A stretch of 64,000 nt of DNA from Atriophallophorus winterbourni (GCA_013407085.1 JACCGJ010000286.1:47764-111763), one strand, 5' to 3'. Positions 1-11,702 are shown, numbered from the stretch's first letter. Numbers and translations: made by a program. The notes: generated from the sequence alone by a model not told the origin.

Positions 1-655
1 TAGCGCACAAGTTCAAACTGTAATGCGGAATAAACAATGATGTATACGAAGATATTTATATCGAATAATTTTGTATTGGCAATCCTTAATGTGTTTTACA
101 ATCAAATATGAATGTTCAAAATCGTCTTGTTTATACTTAAATTGGTCTAAAAGAAATTAATAGCACGTTCACTGAAATAATATTCTTTAAAAATAATGGT
201 TAGGATCGTTCTAGATTGATTCTGTATCCAGTAAACAAAACTGTGATTCTAGTTTCTGAACAACAATTTACCTTTAATGTTTTTATCTATGACTGGAATT
301 TTTATTTTTTTACATAATTTCAGTAAATGGCGTTATTCGCTTGCTTATTAGATCACACTCCATACCGGTTTGGTTCTGTTCTTGAGACCTACGAAATAAT
401 ATATTGGTATATACAATGATTATTTTTTCCCTGCTGTGACGCAATAAATATACCAGCATTGGATCAGTAGATCAATAGTTTATTCCGGGATAAAAGGCGA
501 GGAGCATGTACAAACTGCAGGGTGGATTGTGCGTTGGGTCGAAAAAGAAAAGAATAGTAAATTGTTCGAGTTTTCAAGGCCTTATAGCGGGCCACATTCG
601 CGTTAGCCTGCACCATCAGTGGATTTTTGTGGCATTTGGACTGGTAGGGCGTCAA
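1..655. repeat. Segmental duplication copy 1, left part
   Basis: Matches 38351 to about 38995 at a few percent divergence by eye, with small indels. The match is present at base 1, so the left boundary of this copy lies outside the window. It ends at the CR1-like insertion; CGTCAA at 650-655 is the last shared sequence before the insert. No convincing gene is present; the short open frames are not supported by composition or homology. About 580-640 resembles 791-851 inside the inserted element (a shared block beginning GGCCTTATAGCGGGCCA), so the target already held a fragment related to the 3' end of the element. Confidence 0.9.
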
Positions 656-1051
656 TCGTCAATTGTCAATAGTTTTATTGTGGTAATAAAAGCTGATAGC
701 TTGTAAGAAACCACTGGGTGGTGTGTACAGAGGGTCGCACAAAGCGTGCTAAAAAGCATACATGATGAGAGAAAAAAACGGAGGCAAATAGGCCTTATAG
801 CGGGCCATGTTCGCGTATAGCATACACCTTGATTGGACATTTGTGGCTTTTTATAGGGAGAAGTGTCAGCCCAAGACACATTCCCACCACGTCCTCCAGT
901 GCATGACGGACTTGCGGACGGTTGCCTTGGCGTGAGCAACATTGATGCTTGCAAGCTGGGGAGAAAAGACTGGAAAAATGTTAGTTATTTATGGATATGT
1001 GAGTGGTATGTAGTATAATGGGGTAGAACGGAATGGCGAAAGATAAACAAG

Positions 1052-2650
1052 TCATTTGAAAGTTGATTGCCAAAGGTGTTTGTCTAGACGTTGCTTAAAC
1101 GAAGACAGTGACTCAGCACATACCACCTCCGGCGGGAGAGCGTTCCATACACGGCATATGCGAAGGGGTAGGAAATACCGTCGACTGTTCAATCGGCTGT
1201 TCTGATGAGCAATCTTGAGATTGTGCCCACGATGAGTACGTCGATTGGATAGAGGCATCAAGGACTTGCAAGGGTGGTGATTCTCTGTGAGAATGCGAAA
1301 GGTCAAAAGCAAATCACCGCGGAGGAGTCGGTAGCGGATTGAGAAGAGGCCGCTATACTGCAGCCGTTCTTCGTAGGACATGTTTTGAAGGTTGTTGGTA
1401 AGCTTTGTTGCTCGCCGTTGTGGCTGTTCGAGGGCGTTCATGTCTTGTTGGAGCCACGGATGCCACGCACTGACTGCATATTTGAGCGGGGGGCGGATGT
1501 AGGCGGACAGTAGCTGTGGGAAGAGTCGTCGGTCGAAGCGTCCGAAAAGTCGCATCAGAAGACCAACACTGTGGTTTGCGGTTCTTGCAGCCTTGTTGCA
1601 CTGGCTGGAGCAGCCCAAGTCGTGCTGTGCGATGACGCCGAGGTCGCTTACCTGGTCCACATGGCGCAAAAGTTCGTCCCCCAAGTGATAAGCGTAACGA
1701 ACAGAGTGTCGAATGGTCAGAATGTGGCATTTTTCTGAGTTGAACGGTAAATTGTGTTCTAATGACCACTGATAGAGGCGGACGAGGTCACGTTGCAGGA
1801 TTTGATGATCTTCGAAGCTAGATATACGACGCCAAACCTTGAGGTCATCCGCGAAGAGTAAAAATGAGCTTGATAAGATCATGCTGATATCATTGATGAA
1901 TATAAGGAAGAGAGTGGGTCCGAGTACGGATCCCTGCGGAACCCCACTGGTTACCGGGAAACAGTCTGAATAGGCGTCTTGGACGCGCACACACGATGTG
2001 CGATCTTGCAGAAATCGGCTGATCCACGTCAACAAGGGGTCATCGATTCCGTAGTGGCGTAGCTTTTGAATGAGAATAAGGTGATCAACTCTATCAAAGG
2101 CTTTCGAAAATTCCGGGTATGCCACGTCAACTGTCACCCGGTAGTCCACGGCTTTCGTCCAATTGTCCCTGGCCAACAGGAGGTTGGATAGGCAGGAGTG
2201 TCCTGGCCGGAAACCATGCTGTTCATGAGCAAGGATGTCATTTTCCTCAAGTTGGCGTGTGATGGTGTCAGCTATAATACTTTCCATGACCTTTGAGATC
2301 ACAGACAGCAGGGTCACCGGGCGGTAATTAGCTGGTAAGGTGCGGTCGCCTCCTCTAAAGACCGGAGTGATCAAGCCTTGTTTCCAAGTTTGTGGGACTT
2401 CAGCTGAGTCGAGTGAACGCTGGAAATATAGCGCCAGATCGTTTGAGATATATGCTGCGACTGCATTCAACGCCTTTGGGTGTATGTGATCTATACCCGG
2501 GGAGCTATTCTGTCGCAGGTGGGTCAATTTGTGGTAGACGGCGTCGCGGCTGAAGACGATTGAGCTCAATGAAGGCACAGGAGACACTGGTGCAAGTATG
2601 ACTACGGACTTAGGGGCAGCACGAAAGATGGGAGCGTACTGCGCGCCCAA
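1052..2650 (-). CDS. Non-LTR retrotransposon reverse transcriptase (C-terminal part of ORF2)
   Basis: Uninterrupted frame of about 530 residues. Visible motifs in order: a fingers motif SSPGIDHIHPKAL; the TWKQGLITPVFRGGDR and NYRPVTLLSVISKVMES block; the HGFRPGHSCLSNLL block; SKAFDRVDH with the first catalytic Asp; SGVPQGSVLGPTLFLIFIND; and the catalytic FADD box in LLFADDLKVW. A C-terminal region typical of CR1-type elements follows (ATKL..., YEERLQYSGLFSIRYRLLRGDLLLTFRIL, RRYFLPLRICRVWNALP). It would copy element RNA at a nicked target. The apparent start at 2650 is not a natural initiation site: it is the 5' limit of this frame, and the upstream ORF2 lies in another frame (2602-3057), so a frameshift separates them near 2650-2700. 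The RT core looks intact, unlike the rest of the element. Confidence 0.9.
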   Translation of the reverse strand: MGAQYAPIFRAAPKSVVILAPVSPVPSLSSIVFSRDAVYHKLTHLRQNSSPGIDHIHPKALNAVAAYISNDLALYFQRSLDSAEVPQTWKQGLITPVFRGGDRTLPANYRPVTLLSVISKVMESIIADTITRQLEENDILAHEQHGFRPGHSCLSNLLLARDNWTKAVDYRVTVDVAYPEFSKAFDRVDHLILIQKLRHYGIDDPLLTWISRFLQDRTSCVRVQDAYSDCFPVTSGVPQGSVLGPTLFLIFINDISMILSSSFLLFADDLKVWRRISSFEDHQILQRDLVRLYQWSLEHNLPFNSEKCHILTIRHSVRYAYHLGDELLRHVDQVSDLGVIAQHDLGCSSQCNKAARTANHSVGLLMRLFGRFDRRLFPQLLSAYIRPPLKYAVSAWHPWLQQDMNALEQPQRRATKLTNNLQNMSYEERLQYSGLFSIRYRLLRGDLLLTFRILTENHHPCKSLMPLSNRRTHRGHNLKIAHQNSRLNSRRYFLPLRICRVWNALPPEVVCAESLSSFKQRLDKHLWQSTFK

Positions 2651-2699
2651 AGTGCTGGCGACTTCTTCAGGTGACGTGGATAGACCGAGGGTGTCTTGA

Positions 2700-3350
2700 G
2701 CGAAGGGATACCTGTTTTCACTTTCCTCCGATCGTTGATCTCCTTGTATAGCAGCTTCGGGTTGTCTATAAGTCTCAAAGTTAGCTGTTGTTGGTAAAGG
2801 AATTGATCATTGCGTTTGAGAGATGTACACTGGTTTCGCAATAATCTGTAGAATTCCCAGTTCTCTGAGGTGGGGCATCGAGAGAAAGTATGCCATGCAA
2901 GGTTCCGTAGTGCCATCATTTTTTTGGTCCGGCTTCTAATTGTCGATCGGTCGCGTTTTGTTGGTATTGTTTTCATGGTCGATGATAGGTCAAGTAATGT
3001 GTGCCATCGTGTAACAAAATAACTCCAAGCAGTATCAAGTTGCGTAGTATGTAGCAAATCCCACGTGTTCGCGCAACAAGCTCGATCTCTTCACAGCGTA
3101 GTGTTTGATTGTAATAAAGTAGGACACCTCCACCTCTAGTCTTACGATCAATGCGGAATGACAACATGTTTGGGAGCATTAGTTCAGTATCTAATATGGT
3201 TGGGGTCAACCAAGTTTCTGTGATGGCAATGAGATCAAAGTTTTTTGTCGAATGGAGCAGTTTTAATTCGGAGAATTTGTTCATGAATCCTCGGATGTTC
3301 GTATAGCAACAGGACAGTGTATGGCGGTTGCGTTGGGCGTCGTGAGGTGT
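2700..3350 (-). pseudogene. Endonuclease and linker part of ORF2, internally deleted
   Basis: From about 3350 down to 3060 the minus strand reads the start of an AP-like endonuclease: CCYTNIRGFMNKFSEL, then DLIAITETWLTP (the metal-binding Glu of the ITETWL motif) and RGGGVLLYY. Immediately after RGICY the sequence jumps to the post-endonuclease linker (TAWSYFVTRW and onward) in another frame. The middle and C-terminal endonuclease, including the expected catalytic Asp/His motifs, are missing. A further frameshift precedes the RT. The element therefore cannot make its own target nick. Confidence 0.8.
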
Positions 3351-3355
3351 ACCAC

Positions 3356-4421
3356 CTAGGAAGCCGATCCGGAAGGGATCGGCTGTGGTAGGTTTTTTGA
3401 GGCGGCTGCTTCACGTGATTCCGGTTGTTCGACCTCGGGTGTTGGGTCGGTAATTTTCGTCTCGGGTCTAATCCGATTGGTATCGATAGACGAACGAAGG
3501 CGAATTTCTGATGGAGCTTTCCATCGGTTCGCGTACCAACATTCGAGCGCCGACGTGACCATACTTTCCGACTGGAATGTTATTTTCGTAATTCGGGGGG
3601 CATTGCCTTTGTAGTTCGGTGACTTGGGTAGGCGTTTTAGCGACGTTGTGAGTGTAGCGGTTATGTCAGATTGTTGCTGTATAAAGCGCCATTGCTCACA
3701 GTCGTGAATGTTGTTTTTGGATTCGTCGGCGTCGGAAAGCTCAGGAATGCCGTGTACGTATATACTACGTTTGTCATTATCCTGCTTCCAGTCAAATGAC
3801 GGCTTTTTCTTGGCTTGCCGTGCTGCCAATGGTAGATCGGCGAAGATGCGGATTGGAGTAGGGGATTTGCGAAGTACGTACGTGGAGAGAAGCACGGTTT
3901 CAGCTGCTTCAACGGACTTTAGTGTGACACGCAGAAGTCTGGGTTCTCCTAGGTGAGACGAATTCGGAGGCCTGGACAACCGCACCACGCTATCGGCTTC
4001 CAAAGAAACCTGAAGGGTACGACAAATTTGATCCCATTGCGAAACGTCTTCGGATAACACGGCGACTTGGATTCGGGCACGTTTGTGCAGATCACCTTCA
4101 TTCTACCATCGCGAGAATTCTGCTTAGGGTTTTTCTGTTGGTTAGCAGAAGGACGTGTTGCATCTATCGCTGGGACTAATGGTAGCTTCGAGATATGGGG
4201 ATCAGATTGTACACGAGGTGACGCAGCAACGACTTTGGAGTAGCCAAGCTTGGTGGCTATCTTGGGGCGGATATCGTCCTTAATAGAATTAGGTGGTGAT
4301 GAACAGGTCGTAAACTTCGTTTCGAGTAGTTTCACGCGTGCTTCAAGTGAAAAGATGATTTCTTTCTGCTGGTCGAGCAAAGTAAGCAGAGAGCGGATAA
4401 TCGGTTTTTTGGAACAGTCTA
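3356..4421 (-). pseudogene. CR1-like ORF1 remnant, 5'-truncated with a frameshift
   Basis: Two overlapping minus-strand frames together give an ORF1-like protein. The upstream frame (4421 to about 4065) begins in a leucine/lysine-rich stretch with coiled-coil character (LLTLLDQQKEIIFSLEARV, then KLLE), followed by a low-complexity Ser/Pro region and MKVICTNVPESK. The second frame (4060-3356) continues with an RRM-like block (SVVRLSRPP, RLLRVTLKS, SIYVHGIPE, RITKITFQS). A single frameshift near 4060-4080 separates them. ORF1 proteins of this clade bind RNA and assemble the ribonucleoprotein. The apparent ATG lies in flanking DNA (about 4492), outside the element, so it is not the original start. 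Confidence 0.7.
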
Positions 4422-7400
4422 CGTCAACCCGGGACACCGGATGAAAATAATTATAGCATATATACATGTACAGTGTTTCATGGTGTGTGCACACACTAGA
4501 AATCTAAGGTTAAAGTTGTTTCGTTGCCAAACTAGATTATCTAATCCCTTAAAATTCTTGCGAAGTGAGTTCGTCTTGGAATGCTTCACCTTTATAACTG
4601 GTTTTAAAATGTGTCAGTACCGCTACTCAAGTAATCGTAACGATCCCAGTTATGTATACGAAACAAAAGGCATCGCAGGAGTTTATAGGCACTGTCAAAT
4701 CACTTTCTTATGTGATGGATAGTGACGTTGGATGATTTGACTCAATAAATATTCGTGTATAAGGTGTCGTACCAGTAACAAGAATTGAAAATTTATTTCA
4801 TTCGAATTAAATTCATTTGCGATCTTCGTTAATAGAAACCAGTATCTTAGGTTCATTTTAATTAACAACCGAGTAATGCTCAACTATCGCACACTGTCCG
4901 ACAATGCATCTTAATACTTTTGCAGAGTATTTCGTAGATGACATTCGTTTTGTCCATTTTTAGTATGGGTCTTCGGCTTATGATGATCACAGGTGTAACT
5001 TATTTGTAGGTTTGTGCGCACGTTTAATTCTGGAAGTCCTTGATGTGTGTTGCCAAATATGTTAGAAGTAGCGTAGAGGAACATGGTACCTTGTCAGCGT
5101 CTTCGTTGCTTAAGGAATTTCTTACAATATACATTCTCCAGAAATGCACTGTTCAAGTGTTCGTCGTTCTTTTACTGTACGATTCAAGTACGGCGAAGTA
5201 TTTCATTATAGTTTAATAGTGTCCTGAGGCGATTAAGTGTTTCAAAGTGCTTTTGGATGACATTCAGATTACGTTCGATATATTTACATTTGCAATAGAC
5301 GCTTATTTTAGTTATCAACAATTAGCTCATTTACCGTCTACAATCAAAGCGTTTGGGCATCCGTGGCTCAAAACATTCAGTATTTTATTCCGTGATATAT
5401 CACATTTGCTAATCCTATGATCTTCTATATGTTAACTTTTTATCATCAAAAGTGCCCATATAATTCTACCTTGGTTACGGTTCAAACCAAAAGAGCAAAA
5501 TTCGATTGAGCCCCTACATTCTCATTGCAGTTGACGGTTTTGAAATACGTGAACTTGTCAGTGTTTGTTGTGTTTTATTTGACATTATTTAACTAAAATC
5601 GAAATACGTATCCCAGCAAATAATCATGAGCCCCAAAAAGCATACTTGATTTTCGATATTATACTTAGGCTATGTAAAATAATGCTTGTCGGAACAAAAC
5701 ATTTTAGTTAACTTACTCTAATTTTATTATTGGTGGCTATGAGCCCTGTTTAACTGTTTACACTGAGATTAGCATTTAGGAAACTTGCACGTAGAGAAAG
5801 TTTAGAGTTCGTGTCAAATATTTTGAAAATAAATATTCTCCTTTATACATCATTTACGTTCGTCAGCGGAAATATATTTTTTGCTCCATCGATCAGCCGT
5901 TTGAATGATTTTATCATTCACTCTGTTCATTAAAATTTCAATATATCAAATTTGGCTAATTGATGGCCTGGTCGTTCTTGTCGGCTACGAGTTTAAATCA
6001 CATACTATCAACTTTTTCATGCTATGCGGCGTTTTAAATAACTAAACATCCTAATTACGGTGAAATACTTTATCGCAGCGCTCAGGTGATCGGTGGCAGT
6101 TGCACGCAGAAGTTATCTGAGTTCAGCAGGCCAGAACAGTATCTGCATGAGCACGCGTTCTGTAGAACAAGTAACATTAGTTTTAAAAGCTTTCCAGTCA
6201 TTTATTGCAATCCTCTCAGGTTTAAACTGAGGACATAGTAGATCGATTAAAATGCGACTTTTTGCTTCACAAATAGGAAAGACAACATTCATCACGATAT
6301 CTCAGCGTAAATCTGCATTTAGGACAGCATCTTTATCAGCAAAGTTTCCTTCGGTGATATATTTGAGACGCGCTCAAGGTTTCCTAATGGAAGCATTTAC
6401 CTTTAATTTGTTTCTTTCATTGATTATTTAGGTTTTAAACCTATTGATAAAATAGCACGCACGCATTATATACTACAGCCTATATTTCCGCGGTCAATTT
6501 TCCTGTTGAACTATACATAGACGTTCATATTGAAAAATATTGGAGTTGTTTCACCAATCCGCATATAAATATAGGTATCTTATCAGAGGTTACTCACAAT
6601 GATGTAACAAAGAAATTCGAATGGGTAAACTGTTTCAGCTGATATTCATCAAAGAAGAACATTAAAGGCGATATAGTCATTAACCAATTACTCTGGTCTC
6701 GTTCATGTTGACTCTCAACCTAAAGAATTTTGCATTCCTAAAAGGGAGTCTATTGCTTAGCAAAGCTGCTCTTACGAATAAGCGATGATGACCAAATTTT
6801 CCACGAACGGCACGTCACACGTTGGCTTGTGCTCTCGAACGCTATATTTTAAAAATCCGCCATTGTGTCTCAAAATAGGTAAATGCTCAATGTTCTATTT
6901 CTCAAAGTGTGTTTACACATTGAAGTAAAATATACTGAAAATGTGGTACAATATTCTTGCCCTTGTTTGACATTTCGGTGAATTCCAAAATGCAAACGTC
7001 GAAGTCAAATTAGCCTTAACCTCAGGAAGTTTTTTTGATCAACCTATAAGACTAACCATTTTTCAATGACTGTCCCTATTGACGGCTCACTAATTTGATA
7101 TAGCTTGGTGATGCTTCAGTTTTGTACAAACCATTTACTATTCAGCGTTATGGAATGCACTTCGGTAAGATCTTTGTGAGCGTAAGCGTTTCATATTAGT
7201 TCGTTTAACGAGAATCAATACAAGCGATATTAATAATCCGATCTAAATTCAATTGAAACGACTTAAGTTTTGGCTTTGTTTTATAGGTTTAAGTGACACA
7301 AAAACTGAAATATGTGCATAGTTCCAACATACAATGTCAATTTACTTTCGTTCTTCATTCCTAAACAATTTAGTCATAAAACGTGATCTCCACCAACTCT

Positions 7401-7821
7401 AGCATTTAAGTCGGCAAAAATACTACTACACGGTTTTTCATTATCTCACTCTCAAGAACTGCTGCGATCCGATGATAAAATGCGTCTTTTCCGTTTAGAT
7501 TTACAGAGACTGTCGACACATAAACGTTGATCAGGATAACGGTACGAATACTGCACTTAGAAGTTAGAGATCAATTCCGTTTGCTTCTGCTGAAGCCTGG
7601 TTCATTTACATTTAGTTCGGAGTATATTTAGTTACAATGTAATTTATCTCTTTTTATAGTGCTCAAATCCGTTGTTCATTTTCCTCTTTCTACTTATCCG
7701 AAACTTCCCACAGATTGTGACCAAGACTTGTAATCTACAAAATCTGAGGCATCCATAACACTGCACAATTTTTTCAACATACTTCCAGGAAATTTTCCTA
7801 GAGTATGATAAAGAGCGTCCT
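4422..7821. repeat. Segmental duplication copy 1, right part
   Basis: Resumes the match to copy 2 at CGTCAACCCGGGACACCG and runs collinear with about 38989-42403 up to the scaffold gap. Differences are scattered substitutions and short indels, including a ~19 bp segment present near 41388 but absent near 6820. No coding sequence or recognisable RNA gene is conserved between the copies. Confidence 0.9.
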
Positions 7822-8821
7822 NNNNNNNNNNNNNNNNNNNNNNNNNNNNNNNNNNNNNNNNNNNNNNNNNNNNNNNNNNNNNNNNNNNNNNNNNNNNNNN
7901 NNNNNNNNNNNNNNNNNNNNNNNNNNNNNNNNNNNNNNNNNNNNNNNNNNNNNNNNNNNNNNNNNNNNNNNNNNNNNNNNNNNNNNNNNNNNNNNNNNNN
8001 NNNNNNNNNNNNNNNNNNNNNNNNNNNNNNNNNNNNNNNNNNNNNNNNNNNNNNNNNNNNNNNNNNNNNNNNNNNNNNNNNNNNNNNNNNNNNNNNNNNN
8101 NNNNNNNNNNNNNNNNNNNNNNNNNNNNNNNNNNNNNNNNNNNNNNNNNNNNNNNNNNNNNNNNNNNNNNNNNNNNNNNNNNNNNNNNNNNNNNNNNNNN
8201 NNNNNNNNNNNNNNNNNNNNNNNNNNNNNNNNNNNNNNNNNNNNNNNNNNNNNNNNNNNNNNNNNNNNNNNNNNNNNNNNNNNNNNNNNNNNNNNNNNNN
8301 NNNNNNNNNNNNNNNNNNNNNNNNNNNNNNNNNNNNNNNNNNNNNNNNNNNNNNNNNNNNNNNNNNNNNNNNNNNNNNNNNNNNNNNNNNNNNNNNNNNN
8401 NNNNNNNNNNNNNNNNNNNNNNNNNNNNNNNNNNNNNNNNNNNNNNNNNNNNNNNNNNNNNNNNNNNNNNNNNNNNNNNNNNNNNNNNNNNNNNNNNNNN
8501 NNNNNNNNNNNNNNNNNNNNNNNNNNNNNNNNNNNNNNNNNNNNNNNNNNNNNNNNNNNNNNNNNNNNNNNNNNNNNNNNNNNNNNNNNNNNNNNNNNNN
8601 NNNNNNNNNNNNNNNNNNNNNNNNNNNNNNNNNNNNNNNNNNNNNNNNNNNNNNNNNNNNNNNNNNNNNNNNNNNNNNNNNNNNNNNNNNNNNNNNNNNN
8701 NNNNNNNNNNNNNNNNNNNNNNNNNNNNNNNNNNNNNNNNNNNNNNNNNNNNNNNNNNNNNNNNNNNNNNNNNNNNNNNNNNNNNNNNNNNNNNNNNNNN
8801 NNNNNNNNNNNNNNNNNNNNN
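7822..8821. other. Scaffold gap (1000 N)
   Basis: Exactly 1000 undetermined bases, the usual placeholder for a gap of unknown size. It cuts copy 1 of the duplication, hiding its right boundary. Open frames running through the Ns are meaningless. Confidence 0.99.
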
Positions 8822-10357
8822 TGTGTATCTGCTAAAACCGCTTTTTCCTCTACATTCAATGGATTAGCACGTTTTTAAGAAGAAAACAGCATAAATTAAT
8901 GTTTGATGAAAACGACACGAAATTACGGAGATAATAACAAAATGTTACAATTACATCACACTTACCTTTAGATCATCATCATCACGAAGCACAAGTCTAG
9001 AACGAGACAAAATTAGAAGCAATACGAAGCTGGAAAAGCGTATAAGTAAGCGCCTGAAAAAGGGAAAGGAGGCAATTGGAATATGCAAAAGCAAATGCGC
9101 AACAAGCAGCTTGTTTTTGTAGTTTCACTGCATGTGATTTTTTTATAAAATAATTACGGCTTAACAAAATATGACATAATAAGATACACTGCCGACACGG
9201 ACTTCGGTTTCCAGCCATATATTTTAAGGTTTCCAGCCAAATATTAGGTTGAGCTTTTGGACCCCACCCAGGCTAACAAATACGCCCAACTGAGCCTAGC
9301 GCTACGGTGTGTTTCTTCACTCCCAACGTGCCAAATCATGGACAGGTCACCGATCGTTTCTTCTCCCAATTTCGGATTTCCCCCCTGCCATGCTCTGCGA
9401 ATAAGGCGTGTTATGAAATAAACGCGAGTAGGCATAGACTGCACGTGGGCTAAGATATTGTCAGGTTGACTAGTCCTATACAGATATGAGAAAGAAAATA
9501 GACTATTCCGACACCAGCTTGACCAGATACCATGGCATTGTCATCAGTGGATAAGCGTAGATAGTGTGACTTGCGTAAGTTCGAAGGGTTAGAAAATAGC
9601 GTAACTGTGCTAGAGTAATGCATGCGTGTTTCCAACAAAGCAAGCATCGACATCGCAGCTATCAAGTGTGCGAGCTTAGGCTGCCTGCTGTCCTATGCTA
9701 GCTAAAGTCCGTGCATTAAATGCCGCTAATTTGAATGGTACGCACGGGCGGAGAACGCTCTGGACGCATTCGAAGCGGGCAAAATATTCGAAGTGGTTAA
9801 ATTTGGAAACCTCGATTAACAAACTGCAATTCTATCAGGGCTACCCAAAGAACCACAAAACGGAAAACAGTTATTTAAAAAGTTTGCATGCAGTGTGTGA
9901 TCATTGAAAGAATTTCGAATAGAGAGCAAAAAACATGAGAGCAGATATCGAGTGAGCACGGGGGAATGTCATTTTTACCTATTTTCATAATTGTGTGTGG
10001 GCGTGATACTACGCGGTTGCCCAGGCCGAAATAAGGGGTTGGCTTAGGGGACCCCACCCGGAGCCTTTGGGCTAAAATGCTGAACCACAGGCAGTGGGTT
10101 GAGACGAGTTTTGTCCTGACTCTATCCATCGCACCTTCTTGGTGTGAGTATCTCTGCTGGCAACCAAAAGACACCACCCAGTAAGTTCAATGGGTCATGA
10201 AGGTACGCAACCATCGCATACGTTAAGGTCCAGTCTCAGCACTCGACGGCCTTTAACCTTTATATAGTAATATATATCTTATATATATATATGTTTAATA
10301 TCATCTATCATATATTATATCTATATATATATATTATATAATATCTATATGTAGTTC
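8822..10357. other. Gene-free repeat-rich stretch
   Basis: No supported gene. Short minus-strand frames (9244-9444, 9450-9665, 9875-10177) have no recognisable domain. A stretch at 10261-10352 is almost pure A/T with ATAT runs and sits directly before a SINE-like copy. Confidence 0.6.
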
Positions 10358-10571
10358 GCACAAGCCTGATCCCGGCAAAGTGCCTCACAGTAGACTGAAC
10401 CTGGTCTAAGATATGTCAGGTTGCCCAGGCCTAGACATATATGGGGGAAATAAAAATAAAGTGGGTAATAGACTCCAGCGTGTTCAACATGCAACTCACA
10501 CCGTTGCCAATCATGTAGGCCACGATGTTAGCCGTACGCACAGAAATGCTGCACGATTGCACATCCGTGCA
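10358..10571 (+). mobile_element. SINE-like repeat, copy a
   Basis: Member of a ~225 bp dispersed family. It begins CACAAGCCTGATCC, passes through TCAGGTTGCCCAGGCCTAGA and ends near GATTGCACATCCGTGC. No coding capacity. The head contains a small inverted repeat (GCCTG/CAGGC) and a second one (TGGGC/GCCCA), so transcripts would be structured. Confidence 0.8.
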
Positions 10572-10661
10572 CTAGTTACCTTGCGCTATCGCCTGTTAAG
10601 TTCGAGTTTAAATAAGGTGACCTAGTAGTATAAACTTTTTGGGACTCTAAACCTTTCTTTT

Positions 10662-10735
10662 ACTTTACTTTTGTGGGCGACTATCTCCTCAGAAGGGATG
10701 AGTCGGCTTTTTTTAAGTCTTGGGAATTTGGGTAC
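10662..10735 (+). repeat. Dispersed repeat fragment shared with 25345-25428
   Basis: TTTACTTTTGTGG and GACTATCTCCTC followed by GATGAGTCGGCTTTTTT recur almost identically at 25345-25428, where the fragment abuts the Penelope-like element, and in shortened form near 27870. Family unknown. Confidence 0.6.
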
Positions 10736-10984
10736 AAAGCGGCGTCCCCAGCACCACTCGGCGTTTGTTCGAGTCAGCTTCTCTAGCCTTTGCACAACCA
10801 AGTGCGACCTGCAAGGCAGCAGGGAGTTGCCAGAAAGAGGTAGTGTGCACCAACTAACCGTCTGCTCCAGATTTTTCCTCAGGGTTTTCTCCCGAAGCCT
10901 TTCCGGCGATCGGGTATCCCACAAGGCAGCGGAGGTTGAAAATCAGAGTTTTCCTTCCCTTGGATGAAATGCCCTCCCAGGATA

Positions 10985-11150
10985 ACGAGCTCCATCTGCC
11001 CGAAGCTAACTGGTTTTTAGGCGTCAGTCACTCACCCGCGCCCCTTCTCCTGTTGGTAGAAGCAGATCCGGGAGGGCTCGGTGAGCCACTCGTACAGGCC
11101 AGAAGCTGGACTTGGTTGTCAGAGGCTATTTGAGACGCACGCCATATGGG
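10985..11150 (+). repeat. Dispersed repeat shared with 43331-43378 and 52045-52208
   Basis: Contains GAGCTCCATCTGCCCGAAG and GGTTGTCAGAGGCTAT. The whole block matches the reverse complement of 52045-52208, and the part around CTGCCCG matches 43331-43378. The 52 kb copy lies just upstream of an RTE-like endonuclease remnant, but in the opposite orientation. Probably a noncoding part of a retroelement; family not recognised. Confidence 0.65.
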
Positions 11151-11278
11151 AGCATTTTATAGACAGTGCGAGCTTATCCCCACTGCCACCCCCGGCTATG
11201 ACAACCTTCTCTAAACCTGCCATAATTAATTTACTTGAAATACTGTGCCAAGATCATCGTAACAAGTAAATCACTTAC

Positions 11279-11702
11279 CAATAGACAAACAGTTTTTGTG
11301 ACTTCAATAAATTGTTCACAGTGACTTCGATTTCTTGCAGCGCAGCTGAACCAGTGATAACGGAGGCAGGTAACGGTTGAATTCCAACACCAGAACCCGA
11401 AGGGACTGACGATTCTTTGTGCATGTTAGTGGAATCTGGGGTGCCGTTGTCGGAATTAGCTTTCGGCTGAATTTGTTCATCCGAAAAGGAGTAATCAATT
11501 ATGTTTACGTGAACATCAAAGCTATGTAAGAGATGCTTCAGACCACGGAGTAGGCCGGGAATTTCCTTTCCGGTCGGTAAATTTGATGAACCTGCACTTT
11601 GTGATGCTGGCGAAGGATCTAACAGCTGAGGACTACGAGGATGACTGGTGAGAAATTCCAGAAGAGGCAGCACCGATTCTTCTGTGATCCACTCTTTTGG
11701 AC
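11279..11702 (-). CDS. Candidate coding exon of an unidentified minus-strand gene
   Basis: An open minus-strand frame of about 140 residues. It ends at a strong donor (GTAAGT directly after a codon run ending KLFVYW) and is preceded on its 5' side by an AG next to a (TA)n tract at about 11703. The protein reads KEWITEESVLPLLEFLTSHP, then Ser/Pro-rich sequence, LLRGLKHLLHSFDVHVNII and a C-terminal amphipathic stretch QEIEVTVNNLLKSQK. No family was recognised. It lies about 280 bp upstream of, and divergent from, the giant exon at 11984. The open frame plus the consensus donor support an exon; the start and neighbouring exons were not found. Confidence 0.5.

Larger units (their letters stand above)
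656..4421 (-). mobile_element. CR1/Jockey-group non-LTR retrotransposon, 5'-truncated
   Basis: Minus-strand element of about 3766 bp. In order on the minus strand: an ORF1 remnant (coiled-coil-like start), the N-terminal part of an AP-type endonuclease, a linker, a complete reverse transcriptase and a ~395 bp 3' UTR. Comparison with the uninterrupted second copy of the flanking duplication (about 38985-39010) defines both ends: CGTCAA occurs once there but on both sides of the insert here (650-655 and 4422-4427). ORF1 enters directly from flanking DNA at 4421, so the 5' end is truncated. There is no poly(A); the 3' end carries about three copies of an ATTGACR heptamer, as in CR1-like elements with microsatellite tails. 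Frameshifts and an internal endonuclease deletion make it non-autonomous. Confidence 0.9.

Noticed and set aside
7798..8878. Long open frames on both strands across 7798-8878
   Set aside because: They consist almost entirely of undetermined bases in the scaffold gap.
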